A stretch of 64,000 nt of DNA, taken from contig NZ_FNOX01000014.1 of NCBI RefSeq assembly GCF_900107155.1, forward strand, positions 1 to 64,000. Reading direction: 5' to 3'. Source of the stretch: Pseudomonas salomonii. GTDB taxonomy: Bacteria; Pseudomonadota; Gammaproteobacteria; Pseudomonadales; Pseudomonadaceae. This document shows positions 46,235-54,221 of this stretch, piece after piece; position 1 is the first letter of the stretch; each line of letters opens with the position of its first letter. Below the pieces are notes generated by a model. That model had not been told where the DNA came from and made no database searches. It saw nothing but the letters and a program-made list of their open reading frames with translations. A program made the position numbers and the translations under genes.

Positions 46235-47002
46235 ATGACAATGATTATCAAGACAGCCCGCATGGCCAAGTCATGTTCCCTGGCAGCAACCTTTACGCTG
46301 CTAAGCGCCTGCGCTGGCAATGATTCCCCCTCGAATGTGGGGGCACCCGGCGAACCCACTACTGCATCTACCCGAACCCTGGAAGCCGGTACAGCCCTGC
46401 TCCAATCTCGTGCGCCTATTGATGCATTGAACGCCTATCTGGACGGTTTTCACTTTTATAACGGCCATCCTGAGGTACAGATGGAAGCGCATCATTACTG
46501 CGCGATTCTCAACGAGGAGGTGATTCAATGCGTGATCTACGACGGTAATCGCAAGGATGCAAAGTTGATGGGCGTGGAATACATCATCAGCGAACAGTTA
46601 TTCAACACGCTGCCAGCCCCTGAAAAGGCGCTTTGGCACAGCCACGTGCATGAAGTGAAATCAGGACAACTTATCGCGCCGGGCATCCCCGAAGTGGCCG
46701 AGCACGCCCTGATGGAAAAACTGGTACACACCTACGGTAAGACCTGGCATACCTGGCATACCGATCTCCACAAACGTCTGCCGCTGGGTGCGCCGCAACT
46801 GATGATGGGGTTTACCACCGATGGCCAGGCCGACCCTGGGATGGTCGCCGAGCGAGATCAGCGAATGGGTATCGACAGCACCGAAAAGAAGCAGACTCGC
46901 ATCGATATAGTTGCGCCACCCATCGCACCCGGTGCGGACGCATGGCAACAGGGCACCGTTATTCAGATCACCGATCCGACGATAACGGCCCATCAGCACT
47001 GA
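46235..47002 (+). CDS. DUF1264/OBAP-like lipoprotein
   Basis: The protein has about 255 residues with a lipoprotein signal ending LSAC. The family core is clear: MEAHHYCAILNEEVIQCVIYD, LMGVEYIISEQLFNTLP, ALWHSHVHEVKSGQLIAPGIP, then HTWHTDLHKRLPLGAPQLM. DUF1264 covers bacterial lipoproteins and plant oil-body-associated proteins of unknown biochemical role, rich in conserved His. I chose the ATG with AGAGG nine bases upstream. Earlier TTG or ATG codons are possible. Confidence 0.82.
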   Translation: MTMIIKTARMAKSCSLAATFTLLSACAGNDSPSNVGAPGEPTTASTRTLEAGTALLQSRAPIDALNAYLDGFHFYNGHPEVQMEAHHYCAILNEEVIQCVIYDGNRKDAKLMGVEYIISEQLFNTLPAPEKALWHSHVHEVKSGQLIAPGIPEVAEHALMEKLVHTYGKTWHTWHTDLHKRLPLGAPQLMMGFTTDGQADPGMVAERDQRMGIDSTEKKQTRIDIVAPPIAPGADAWQQGTVIQITDPTITAHQH

Positions 47003-47153
47003 ACGCACCACTCAGTCATTTGGATTGAACGATCATTTGCGAGCCCTTCTCTATCGCAAGACCAGATTCAAAACCGTGCACGCATTCCCACAAACAACGC
47101 GCCGCATAACTGAAATCGGAGGCAGCCGCCCCGTTTAGATGAGGTAAATCAGC

Positions 47154-47435
47154 ATGTCTTACGACTTCCAAGGTATTGCCAGTGTGATGACTGCATCGCG
47201 CCATTTGGGGACACCATCAGATGAACGCTTGAATGATCCAGTAAACATCCGAATGAGCAGTAGAGGCAAGCCGACCATTGCGCGTTTGGATTTCGACACG
47301 CCACTGGATTGGCCGGGCAATCCTAACTTTGTCGCGGTCAATTTACCCGGTGGCGCCACCGTCAGTGGCGTCATCGTCGACATAGAGCGACCCACGAATG
47401 CGGCCGGGTGGGTCACTTTTACAGTAGATGATTGA
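47154..47435 (+). CDS. Hypothetical protein, 93 residues
   Basis: GAGG lies nine bases before the ATG. The protein is soluble and beta-rich (PTIARLDFDTPLDWPGNPNF, then GGATVSGVIVDIERP). I do not recognise a family. The gene is transcribed in the same direction as the neighbouring small genes and its spacing suggests an independent promoter. Confidence 0.55.
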   Translation: MSYDFQGIASVMTASRHLGTPSDERLNDPVNIRMSSRGKPTIARLDFDTPLDWPGNPNFVAVNLPGGATVSGVIVDIERPTNAAGWVTFTVDD

Positions 47436-47535
47436 GGTGTGATAAGCGCCGGCGCTCACCCATCGAATTGTCGGACAATTTTTTGAATTTTTTTTGACGT
47501 CAAATATCTGTAATTCATGAGCATAAGGAGGCCTC

Positions 47536-47790
47536 ATGAAAGATAACAATCTATTTACCATCGAGTATCAACTTCACGGCGAACCGAAGTCGTTCATCCT
47601 GCGCGCATCGCAAATGAACAATGCCGAGGCTTGGCATTGGGCCAGTTGCGATGCAGGTGTCGCCGTCATACCCAAATTTGGCCAACACACCCTCAAGCGT
47701 GTTTCCAAACCGATGGCGGAAAAATACGGCATCACACAGGTGCGCTGGAGCGCCGCGACGCAGGTGCAATGGGCGCAGGGTCTCGCATGA
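47536..47790 (+). CDS. DUF6555-like small protein
   Basis: The 84-residue protein has an excellent ribosome-binding site (AAGGAGG, five to six bases before the ATG). The sequence FTIEYQLHGEPKSFILRASQMNNAEAWHWASCDAGV resembles a small family common in pseudomonads (DUF6555 as I recall it), of unknown function. Upstream is a short palindrome, AATTGTCGGACAATT (47466-47480), followed by T-rich sequence. Its stop overlaps the next gene start (ATGA). Confidence 0.7.
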   Translation: MKDNNLFTIEYQLHGEPKSFILRASQMNNAEAWHWASCDAGVAVIPKFGQHTLKRVSKPMAEKYGITQVRWSAATQVQWAQGLA

Positions 47791-48029
47791 TGAACAGCCA
47801 GACGCTTGGTTATACGATGAGACAAGCACGCGATGATGAGGTCGCGCGAAATAACCAGATGTTTTTCGAAGCCGACCGGCTCGATGCGCAAGCGTACAAA
47901 ATCATCGAGTCCTACAGCGGCGATGCCCAGACGTGGGCGCGCTTCATCGAAGCGAAGAAAGTCGCAGATGCGCAACGCACCGCCGCTTACCAAGAGTGGA
48001 TGCGCATTCACCGCGCCAAGCGAAGGTAG
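47787..48029 (+). CDS. Hypothetical protein, 80 residues, coupled to the DUF6555-like gene
   Basis: The start ATG overlaps the upstream TGA. The protein is charged and predicted helical throughout (TMRQARDDEVARNNQMFFEA, then IEAKKVADAQRTAAYQEWMR). No family is recognised. A strong hairpin follows the stop codon. The unlisted 72-residue protein at 49922 has a vaguely similar composition (both begin with MxQ-rich helical stretches ending in long helices), which may be coincidence. Confidence 0.6.
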   Translation: MMNSQTLGYTMRQARDDEVARNNQMFFEADRLDAQAYKIIESYSGDAQTWARFIEAKKVADAQRTAAYQEWMRIHRAKRR

Positions 48030-48033
48030 CTGA

Positions 48034-48056
48034 CAGCCCTGTCGAAAACAGGGCTG
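48034..48056. terminator. Hairpin between two convergent small genes
   Basis: A 9-base perfect stem, CAGCCCTGT/ACAGGGCTG, encloses a CGAAA loop. It begins four bases after the stop of the 80-residue gene and lies before the stop of the convergent 59-residue gene. There is no long T-run, so efficiency is uncertain. Confidence 0.65.
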
Positions 48057-48071
48057 ACGCACGGCCAGGTA

Positions 48072-48251
48072 TCACGCCCCTGACTCAGGGTCTTTTGAAG
48101 GCCCTCCAGGTGCGACGCCGCCTTGATCGACGTCCACCTCCCAGGGGCGGTTGACCGCCGGGTCCTCCGATTTGTCGTTACGCTTTGCCGTATCGGGACG
48201 CACCTTTTGCTCGGTATGCCCCGAGGTGTGGGGTTTGGATGTTTCCCTCAT
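48072..48251 (-). CDS. Small hydrophilic protein, 59 residues
   Basis: The frame starts at an ATG preceded by GAGGAGG. The peptide is very polar and predicted disordered (MRETSKPHTSGHTEQKVRPD and VNRPWEVDVDQGGVAPGGPS), with Gly/Pro/Asp-rich ends. Short peptides of this style occur near stress genes in pseudomonads. No family name or function can be given. Confidence 0.6.
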   Translation of the reverse strand: MRETSKPHTSGHTEQKVRPDTAKRNDKSEDPAVNRPWEVDVDQGGVAPGGPSKDPESGA

Positions 48252-48286
48252 GACGCCTCCTCAATCACTGATATGCAGCACGACCT

Positions 48287-48391
48287 TTACAGCAGGTACA
48301 CCCAGCCAAACAGGCGTACCCAGCCCCGGTGCCGGTAAAGCCCTGAATAGAACAGCAACAACAGCAGGAACTGGCCGGCGGCGGCGAGCAT
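48287..48391 (-). CDS. Possible small membrane peptide, 34 residues
   Basis: From an ATG the frame reads MLAAAGQFLLLLLFYSGLYR, then HRGWVRLFGWVYLL. That is one hydrophobic helix with aromatic and basic residues at its edges. A GTG at 48445 in the same frame gives a 52-residue version. There is no clear ribosome-binding site. It could be the tail of a decayed gene. The rest of 48392-48500 shows nothing else. Confidence 0.3.
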   Translation of the reverse strand: MLAAAGQFLLLLLFYSGLYRHRGWVRLFGWVYLL

Positions 48392-48500
48392 GATCACGCC
48401 GCCGAACCCGGCTGATAGCGGACGCTCAGCAAACCGGTCGCCCACGAGTCGTTGATTGATCTCATCGAAAAACTGTGTTTCTTACGGCGTTAGTCTGGAT

Positions 48501-48944
48501 CTATTCAGAAGGAATGACGGAAATTTTTCCGTTGCGCTCAAGGATCGCGAATTTGATCTGATTGATCTCCACGATGCCTTGAGCGGATCGGGCGGCTTCA
48601 AGAATATCGCTTTCATCCAACCGCGCACGCTTGAGGCGCTCATGGAGCACATTGCCATGCTCGACGACTATCGTCGGGCCGCCATCAAGCAGGCGGGAAA
48701 ACCAGCGTGAACGCTGTTTGCCCAGTGAGAAACCAATGTCTATTGCAATCAGCGTTGCGATCACCAGCACCGCGTTGGTCAGCGAAAAGTCATCGCCCAG
48801 CAACGCCTGCTGGGTCGCCTCGCCAATCACCATCAACAGCACCAGGTCGAAAGTGGTCAGCTCCGCAAGCGAACGCCGGCCGGCGATCTTGAACAGGATC
48901 ATCAACACCAGGTAGATAGCAGCTGCCCGTAACACCGAATCCAT
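48501..48944 (-). CDS. YetF/DUF421-family membrane protein
   Basis: The 147-residue protein has three membrane segments in the first 85 residues (start to LGKQ) and a small cytoplasmic domain (GGPTIVVEHGNVLHERLKRA, then RSAQGIVEINQIKFAILERNGKISVI). This is the DUF421 layout, whose C-terminal domain ends in a conserved strand pair. The function of the family is unclear; some members affect spore or envelope traits. It lies 9 bases after the next gene in the same direction. Confidence 0.88.
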   Translation of the reverse strand: MDSVLRAAAIYLVLMILFKIAGRRSLAELTTFDLVLLMVIGEATQQALLGDDFSLTNAVLVIATLIAIDIGFSLGKQRSRWFSRLLDGGPTIVVEHGNVLHERLKRARLDESDILEAARSAQGIVEINQIKFAILERNGKISVIPSE

Positions 48945-48953
48945 GATGCCCCC

Positions 48954-49469
48954 CTAGGGATAGATGAACTGTGAGAAACCCAATGAGGCGCCGGTTGGCA
49001 GCGAAACGCGCGTCGTAAAAGTGCCCACACCATCGCTGTGCACCGTCAGGTGCACGATCGCCTGCCCTGCGTCGTCGCTGAGCACCCACAGCCTTACGCC
49101 CTCGCCTGCGGCACTCGCCTTGAGTGGCTGCGGTTGAAGCATTTCAATTTCAAAGCCGCGCAATAATTCGCCACTGATTTCGACTTCAACCGGTTCGCGG
49201 GGTTTGCCCTGAAGATGGACGATCAACTCATCGGAAGAGCCATTGCGCAGGAACCGCTGGTACTCGACCCGCAGTTGTCCATCGGCACTGCGTGCCTCTG
49301 CGCTGCTCAGGGGGCCTTTGGAGAACAATCCTGCCAAGGTGAGCCCAATCAGCACAACCAAGCCGTACCAGCCCCATCGCTCGAAACGCCAGACCTTGCG
49401 TTGCAAAACCATGTCTTCATCGACGGGGTAATTGCGACTGTGCAGGTCCCGATGAACAGGCTCCTTCAT
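48954..49469 (-). CDS. Single-pass membrane protein paired with YetF
   Basis: The 171-residue protein has a cytoplasmic basic N terminus (about 35 residues), one membrane helix (YGLVVLIGLTLAGLF) and an external beta-rich domain (LRVEYQRFLRNGSSDELIVHL to the end). I do not know a named family. The 9-base gap to the YetF gene implies a shared transcript and possibly a joint membrane role. A GGGGGC stretch precedes the ATG. Confidence 0.72.
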   Translation of the reverse strand: MKEPVHRDLHSRNYPVDEDMVLQRKVWRFERWGWYGLVVLIGLTLAGLFSKGPLSSAEARSADGQLRVEYQRFLRNGSSDELIVHLQGKPREPVEVEISGELLRGFEIEMLQPQPLKASAAGEGVRLWVLSDDAGQAIVHLTVHSDGVGTFTTRVSLPTGASLGFSQFIYP

Positions 49470-49481
49470 ACGCCCCCTTGA

Positions 49482-49703
49482 TCAACCCTTACTGTGTTCT
49501 GGAGAGGACGGGCCTTTGGTGATGCCGCGCGGACCCGCAATCGCCCAAATAGCCAACCCCACAAACGGTAATACCAAGACCAACGCCGTCCAACCCGCCT
49601 TGCTGGCCGTGCTGTTATCGCTACGCCAGACGCTATTGAGGACCCATAAGTCCAGCAACAACAGAATGACCATCAGGCCAATCCAAAAATAGGTCACTTG
49701 CAT
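49482..49703 (-). CDS. Small two-helix membrane protein, PLDc_N type
   Basis: The 73-residue protein has two hydrophobic helices (residues 5-27 and 40-60) linked by a short polar turn. The second ends in the LPFVGLAIWAIAGPR motif typical of the phospholipase-D/nuclease N-terminal (PLDc_N) module. Stand-alone versions have no known activity. It is the first gene of the three-gene group with the YetF partner protein. Confidence 0.75.
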   Translation of the reverse strand: MQVTYFWIGLMVILLLLDLWVLNSVWRSDNSTASKAGWTALVLVLPFVGLAIWAIAGPRGITKGPSSPEHSKG

Positions 49704-49921
49704 GACGCACCTCCCGGTTACTGGTTATAAGTTGTTAGGTTTGAGGCGCGGCGATGAGGTTCATATTTTTTGAAATGGCGAAGCGTCGATCTAAAAAGGC
49801 GATAATTCAGGCGCAGCTGAATCGCTGAATTAATCGATATCTCAGGAAGAACCAATTTGATACGGCGGCTTTGCAAGCGGGTCACACAACCAGAGAGACC
49901 TGCTGACGAAGGATTTAAGCC

Positions 49922-50140
49922 ATGCGATACAACAACACCCACACCACAATGATGGCCTGCCGCCAGTTGGCCATGGAGCAGAATCAAAAGCTTTTCAACG
50001 AGGCCAATGCCCTAAGCAAAAGCGCATTCGAATTCTTGGAGCACCCTGATTTCGATAGCGAAATGTTTGATGAATATCTGCGACTTCGCGGCAAAGCTGA
50101 AGCGCTTTTCCATGAAGCGATTGAACATCTCTGTTTCTGA
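49922..50140 (+). CDS. Hypothetical helical protein, 72 residues
   Basis: The frame begins MRYNNTHTTMMACRQLAMEQ and is helical and acidic. There is no signal or membrane segment. AAGGATTTAAGCC precedes the ATG (AGGA at about nine bases). The protein lies alone between the YetF group and the SDR gene. No family is recognised. Confidence 0.5.
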   Translation: MRYNNTHTTMMACRQLAMEQNQKLFNEANALSKSAFEFLEHPDFDSEMFDEYLRLRGKAEALFHEAIEHLCF

Positions 50141-50305
50141 CCGACCGGGGCCGCCTACAGAATACCGTTACCCAACATTCGGAGAGCCGGTGAGCGTCCG
50201 GCCAACTCACTTACCGAGCTCGATCATTAGCGACGATGGTGGAAATTAGAGGGCGCTTGATTCAAGCGATCTTTCCCGTCCGTAGGCCCTAACAAAAGGT
50301 TTCAA

Positions 50306-51031
50306 TCACCACGGTGCACTTTCTTGGTCAAAAAAGAATTTCCCAGTGATGGCCGACGAATCAAGACAGGCTAGCCACACGATACCCGAAGTTGCCTGGG
50401 CCACTGTCCGGTAGCCCGAATGCCCATTAAAATCGGTGGCGGTATAGCCTGGGTCAACGGCGTTCACGCGGATGCCGAAAGCAGCGAACTCTTTGGAAAA
50501 TGCAATGGTTACCGCATTCAACGCAGATTTTGAACTGTTGTAACCCATCGCATCGACCCGAGAGTACGGATGTGCTGGATCAGAAGTCCAGGTCAGCGAA
50601 CCCAACCCGCTACTCACCATCACCACACAGGCCTTCTGCGCTGCTTTCAGAAGAGGAAGGAAGGCTTGAGTAACCCGGATCGGCCCAAACACGTTGGTGT
50701 CGTAAACATTCTGGATGTCGCCAATGTCTTGCTCACTGGGTGCGATGGGTTGAGCGCCTGATATACCCGCATTATTAATAAGGACGTCCAGCTTGCCGTC
50801 TTCCTCCAAAACCCGTTCAGACGCCGCCCTAATGCTATCGATGTCGCGCACATCAAGGATGACCAAGCGGGCATCTATACCATCGGCCAACAGTCGGGAT
50901 ACGGAAAGCGTACCCAGACTTTCGTCGCGGCTACCTAGCCAAACTCGATAACCCAGCATGCCCATTTCACGGGCGGTTTCGAACCCGATACTCTTGTTCG
51001 CACCGGTGATAAGTACGTTTTTTTGGCTCAT
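50306..51031 (-). CDS. Short-chain dehydrogenase/reductase
   Basis: The 241-residue SDR has LITGANKSIGFETAREMG (cofactor loop), LDVLINNAGIS, catalytic Ser in VVMVSSGLGS and YNSSK. GSRDES after the second strand suggests NADP preference. The substrate is unknown. It is divergent from a LysR gene, which probably controls it. GGAG lies eight bases before the ATG. Confidence 0.92.
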   Translation of the reverse strand: MSQKNVLITGANKSIGFETAREMGMLGYRVWLGSRDESLGTLSVSRLLADGIDARLVILDVRDIDSIRAASERVLEEDGKLDVLINNAGISGAQPIAPSEQDIGDIQNVYDTNVFGPIRVTQAFLPLLKAAQKACVVMVSSGLGSLTWTSDPAHPYSRVDAMGYNSSKSALNAVTIAFSKEFAAFGIRVNAVDPGYTATDFNGHSGYRTVAQATSGIVWLACLDSSAITGKFFFDQESAPW

Positions 51032-51164
51032 TGCAGAACTCCATTGGCTATCCGTTGAGGTCTATCAACAACACGCTCGACTGGAGCGCATAGCGTGTAC
51101 GCACTCTTTGTATCGCGCGTGCGGATGATTGATAACCCGTTTGAATCCGAATAGTCTGATCGCT

Positions 51165-52076
51165 ATGGCGAACAATATTGATCAATGCTCTCTGGATGAC
51201 CTATCGATTTTTCTTGCGGTTTTCCACGAAAAAGGTTTTCGGACGGCAGCCAAGCGGCTTGGCTTGTCGCCATCAACCGTGAGCGAACGGATCTCTGCGC
51301 TGGAGTCGGGCTTGGGCGTTCCCCTGCTCATCCGTACCACTCGAAGCGTTGTCCCGACGGCGGCAGGGCTTGAGCTGGCAGAGCGAATGACTCCGCTTCT
51401 CGGAGAAATGAGAGCAGTGTTCGCAGATGTCGCCAGTTCCCTTCAAGACGTGCGAGGCGCGTTGAAGTTGAACGTGACAGGCGCGGTCATGGTAGACATC
51501 CTACCGCCACTCATTGATCGCTTTCTCGCACGTTATCCAGAAGTTCGGATCGAGATAATGGTCGAAGATCGCCTTGTAGACGTTACCGCAGCAGGCTGCG
51601 ACGCCGGGATACGCTATGGGGAACACCTTGCGCAGGACACCATTGCCGTTCCCATAGGACCAAGGTTGCAGCAACTTGCCTTGGCTGCCGCCCCGTCCTA
51701 TCTAACGTCGCGCGGCATCCCCTCACATCCAAGTGAGTTGATGAATCACGATTGCATCCGTCTACGCTATTCCAGCGGAGCAATGGTCAGCTGGGACTTT
51801 GGAAAGAATGGGGAAACCCTGAGCGTCGACCCGCCCGGCAGATTGGTCATTGGCGTCGATGGAGCTGCAGCGGCTATTGATCTGGCGCGAAGTGGCAAGG
51901 GCATAATCGCAACCTTCGAAAACTGGCTGCACCCGCATTTCCAACGGGGTGATCTTCAGCCAGTTCTACATGAATGGTGGGATACCTTTGAAGGGCCGTG
52001 GCTCTATTTTTCCAGTAGATTGATGTCCGCTCCATTACGGGCATTCGTTGATTTCATTGGGCAAGAACGTCAGTGA
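51165..52076 (+). CDS. LysR-family transcriptional regulator
   Basis: The protein has about 303 residues. The winged helix starts with DDLSIFLAVFHEKGFRTAAKRLGLSPSTVSERISALES. A periplasmic-binding-like effector domain follows from about residue 95 (GALKLNVTGAVMVDILPPLI). It belongs to the CrgA-like LysR group by general look. I chose the ATG just before the helix-turn-helix; an upstream in-frame ATG exists 12 codons earlier. It is divergent from the SDR gene. Confidence 0.9.
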   Translation: MANNIDQCSLDDLSIFLAVFHEKGFRTAAKRLGLSPSTVSERISALESGLGVPLLIRTTRSVVPTAAGLELAERMTPLLGEMRAVFADVASSLQDVRGALKLNVTGAVMVDILPPLIDRFLARYPEVRIEIMVEDRLVDVTAAGCDAGIRYGEHLAQDTIAVPIGPRLQQLALAAAPSYLTSRGIPSHPSELMNHDCIRLRYSSGAMVSWDFGKNGETLSVDPPGRLVIGVDGAAAAIDLARSGKGIIATFENWLHPHFQRGDLQPVLHEWWDTFEGPWLYFSSRLMSAPLRAFVDFIGQERQ

Positions 52077-52216
52077 TCGCCGCCGTTCGTTTCCCCGGTG
52101 CCCTCGATCACTCAAGCCAGCTGTATGATGGCCACCGCAAGGCTCCTGCCTCGTGCGACGGAGAAACTGTGGCTCTGTTTCACCACTTCCATTGATAGTC
52201 GGCAACCAAAGCAAAT

Positions 52217-52247
52217 GGGGCGTTCCCCCTGCTTTGGGAGACGCCCC
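52217..52247. repeat. Hairpin in the LysR/GST intergenic region
   Basis: GGGGCGT (52217-52223) pairs with ACGCCCC (52241-52247), with some inner pairing and no T-run. It may terminate transcription from either of the two convergent genes. The rest of 52077-52325 shows no gene. Confidence 0.4.
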
Positions 52248-52325
52248 TGATCGCCATGCCTTCTTTGAAAAAGAGTGAGTCACATCTACCAATAGCGCTA
52301 CGGTGGATGCATTACCCTTAACTCT

Positions 52326-53027
52326 TTAGCTCTTCGGTGCCCCTTGCTCGACCAGCGCGCGCCACGTTTGAACGCTTGGGCGTTCCTGCATTTTGGCGTG
52401 CCAGGCTTTGAGAGCAACGCATTGCTCTGGAACCGCAAGCTTCACCAGTGATGCGAAGATCATCCCCCCCAGAACGGCGATATCGGCCATGGAAAATTTA
52501 TCGCCAGCAACGAACGGCCGAGACGTTAAAAGGTTGTCGAAATAGCGCATACCGCGTACGGCTTTCTCGCCCATTTTCGCGCCCCACTCAGCGTTTTGAT
52601 AGCGCTCGACCTTTGGCCCCAAGCCAGGGGTGGCATGGTGGAAGTAAACGCTCACCGCATCGAGAAACTCGATCTCTGCGCGCTTGGTCATCATGTGGAT
52701 GAGACCCTTCTCCAACGGCGTCTCTCCGGTGAGTGACGGATTGCCATCCAGAGTGTCCAGGTACTGCGTGATCGCGGTGCACTCTGCGATCAACGTCCCG
52801 TCGGCAAGTTCAAGCACAGGAAGCGTTCCTGAGTAGTTGATTGCCAGAAACTCAGGCTGTTTGTGTTCGCCCGTCCAAAGATTCACTGACACGAAATCAA
52901 TCTTCGGCAGCAGCCCTTTTTCGGCCAGCGCGATGCGCACCCGAGCTGGATAAGGGCCGTCGAACCAGTCGTAGATTTTCATCTGTGGGATGGATGAAAC
53001 GTCAGCTTGTTGAGATGCAATAGTCAT
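52326..53027 (-). CDS. Glutathione S-transferase-like protein
   Basis: The 233-residue protein has a thioredoxin-like N-terminal domain (MKIYDWFDGPYPARVRIALAEKGL; cis-Pro in YSGTLPVLELADGTLIAECTAI) and a helical C-terminal domain with FVAGDKFSMADIAVLGGM, the conserved N-capping box of GSTs. The likely role is conjugation or reduction of electrophiles. It is divergent from a TetR gene, with two operators in between, so it is probably induced by the compound that the repressor senses. Confidence 0.92.
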   Translation of the reverse strand: MTIASQQADVSSIPQMKIYDWFDGPYPARVRIALAEKGLLPKIDFVSVNLWTGEHKQPEFLAINYSGTLPVLELADGTLIAECTAITQYLDTLDGNPSLTGETPLEKGLIHMMTKRAEIEFLDAVSVYFHHATPGLGPKVERYQNAEWGAKMGEKAVRGMRYFDNLLTSRPFVAGDKFSMADIAVLGGMIFASLVKLAVPEQCVALKAWHAKMQERPSVQTWRALVEQGAPKS

Positions 53028-53039
53028 ATCCAGCTACCT

Positions 53040-53112
53040 GCCTGTCAGTTGGTAGGTGGATATTGCGACCAGAAATTCCCTTTGTCAACACCCTACCTGT
53101 CAATTGGCAGGT
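53040..53112. promoter_or_regulatory. Two related palindromic operators between GST and TetR genes
   Basis: ACCTGTCAATTGGCAGGT (53095-53112) is a near-perfect dyad, and GCCTGTCAGTTGGTAGGT (53040-53057) is its degenerate copy. Centres are 55 bases apart. The first lies 13 bases from the GST start, the second about 55 bases before the TetR start. This matches autoregulation plus repression of the divergent gene. Confidence 0.8.
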
Positions 53113-53167
53113 GCTGTACGTTGGAGTAGGATTGGCCTATACCTGCAGGAAATCAGAGAGGTGCAAG

Positions 53168-53737
53168 GTGAGCGAAAACGCACGGGAAGCTATCCTGACA
53201 GCGGCGAAATCCGCTGCGCAGCTACACGGCTATAGTGGGATCAATTTCAGAAGCATCGCAGATGAAGTCGGCATCAAGAACGCGAGTATCTATTACCATT
53301 TCCCTAGCAAAGCGGCCTTGGGCTCCGCGGTTGCTCGCCGTTACTGGGAAGACACATCGGCTGCGCTGTCACAAATCCGGACGACTCATTCTGATCCGTG
53401 GGAATGCTTGCAGCTGTTTCCTTCAATCTTTCGGACGTCGCTGGAAAATGCTAACCGACTTTGTCTTTCCAGTTTCATGGCAGCCGAATACGAAGATCTG
53501 CCTGAAGAGGTTACGGCTGAAGTCAGGGCATTTGCAGACATAAACGTGGCGTGGTTGATCCAAGTGTTGGAAGACGCTGAATGGGGGGATGTGTACTCCC
53601 GCGAGCGACGGGCACGTGCGATCTACACGGCCGTCGCCGGTGCGCAACTCATTGCGCGAACGCGCACGGACATTCACCAATTCGATGATTTGATAGAAAG
53701 CTATAAGGAATCAGGACTGATCCCATCCCCCTCTTGA
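53168..53737 (+). CDS. TetR-family repressor
   Basis: The 189-residue protein has an N-terminal helix-turn-helix (ENAREAILTAAKSAAQLHGY, then FRSIADEVGIKNASIYYHFPSKAAL). The start is a GTG with GAGAGG six bases upstream. In-frame ATGs further upstream would place the start inside the operators. The C-terminal domain resembles the TetR_C_11-type group. It probably represses the divergent GST gene and itself. Confidence 0.9.
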   Translation: MSENAREAILTAAKSAAQLHGYSGINFRSIADEVGIKNASIYYHFPSKAALGSAVARRYWEDTSAALSQIRTTHSDPWECLQLFPSIFRTSLENANRLCLSSFMAAEYEDLPEEVTAEVRAFADINVAWLIQVLEDAEWGDVYSRERRARAIYTAVAGAQLIARTRTDIHQFDDLIESYKESGLIPSPS

Positions 53738-54198
53738 TCACGCGTCTGGGCCGTGGCCAGTGGCCGGCTTGAATAATACCTTCTGCATCGCTTGGCGACG
53801 GCTTCCGAAAGCGCGCAGAAATGCTTGATTCAGGATGCGGTCGTTCTCGGAGTAGTCCACTGGGCAGTCGATGACGTGTACACCGGGCGTCTTGATGCCG
53901 TGCTCCAGCAGGGGCGCCAGGCCCTCTGCGCTCTCCACGCGGTGACCAAAGGCGCCGTAGGCTTCGGCGTATTTGACGAAGTCTGGGTTCCCGTATTCCA
54001 AGCCTTATAGATGCCGTTGTCCAACGCTACGATGCCTTCAGATGGCAGTACACGGCGAATGTCAGCGACCAGCCGCTGCGGGTAGATCGGGAAGCGATTA
54101 TTGTCGCCACCTTCGGCAATCTGCTCCTCATTGGCATTGCGGATTTCCAAAATGGCACGATGTACGAAGTCACCAGACGACAACGCCGCATTGCCCAA
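53738..54198 (-). pseudogene. Remnant of an acetolactate-synthase-like thiamine enzyme
   Basis: Two frames carry pieces of the C-terminal half of a TPP enzyme. The upstream piece has DNNRFPIYPQRLVADIRRV and ALDNGIYKA. The downstream piece has LEYGNPDFVKYAEAYGAFGHR and GVHVIDCPVDYSENDRILN. In an intact enzyme about 80-90 residues, including the TPP-binding GDG motif, lie between them. Here they are joined at about 54003, with a frame change. The N-terminal two thirds are also missing. This is a deletion remnant, not a working gene. Confidence 0.82.
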
Positions 54199-54221
54199 AA
54201 AGCGCGGAATGATTTTTAGGT

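Noticed and set aside
51060..51120. GCGTGTACGCAC near-palindrome between the SDR and LysR genes
   Set aside because: Symmetry is imperfect and no T-N11-A type LysR box could be fixed with confidence.
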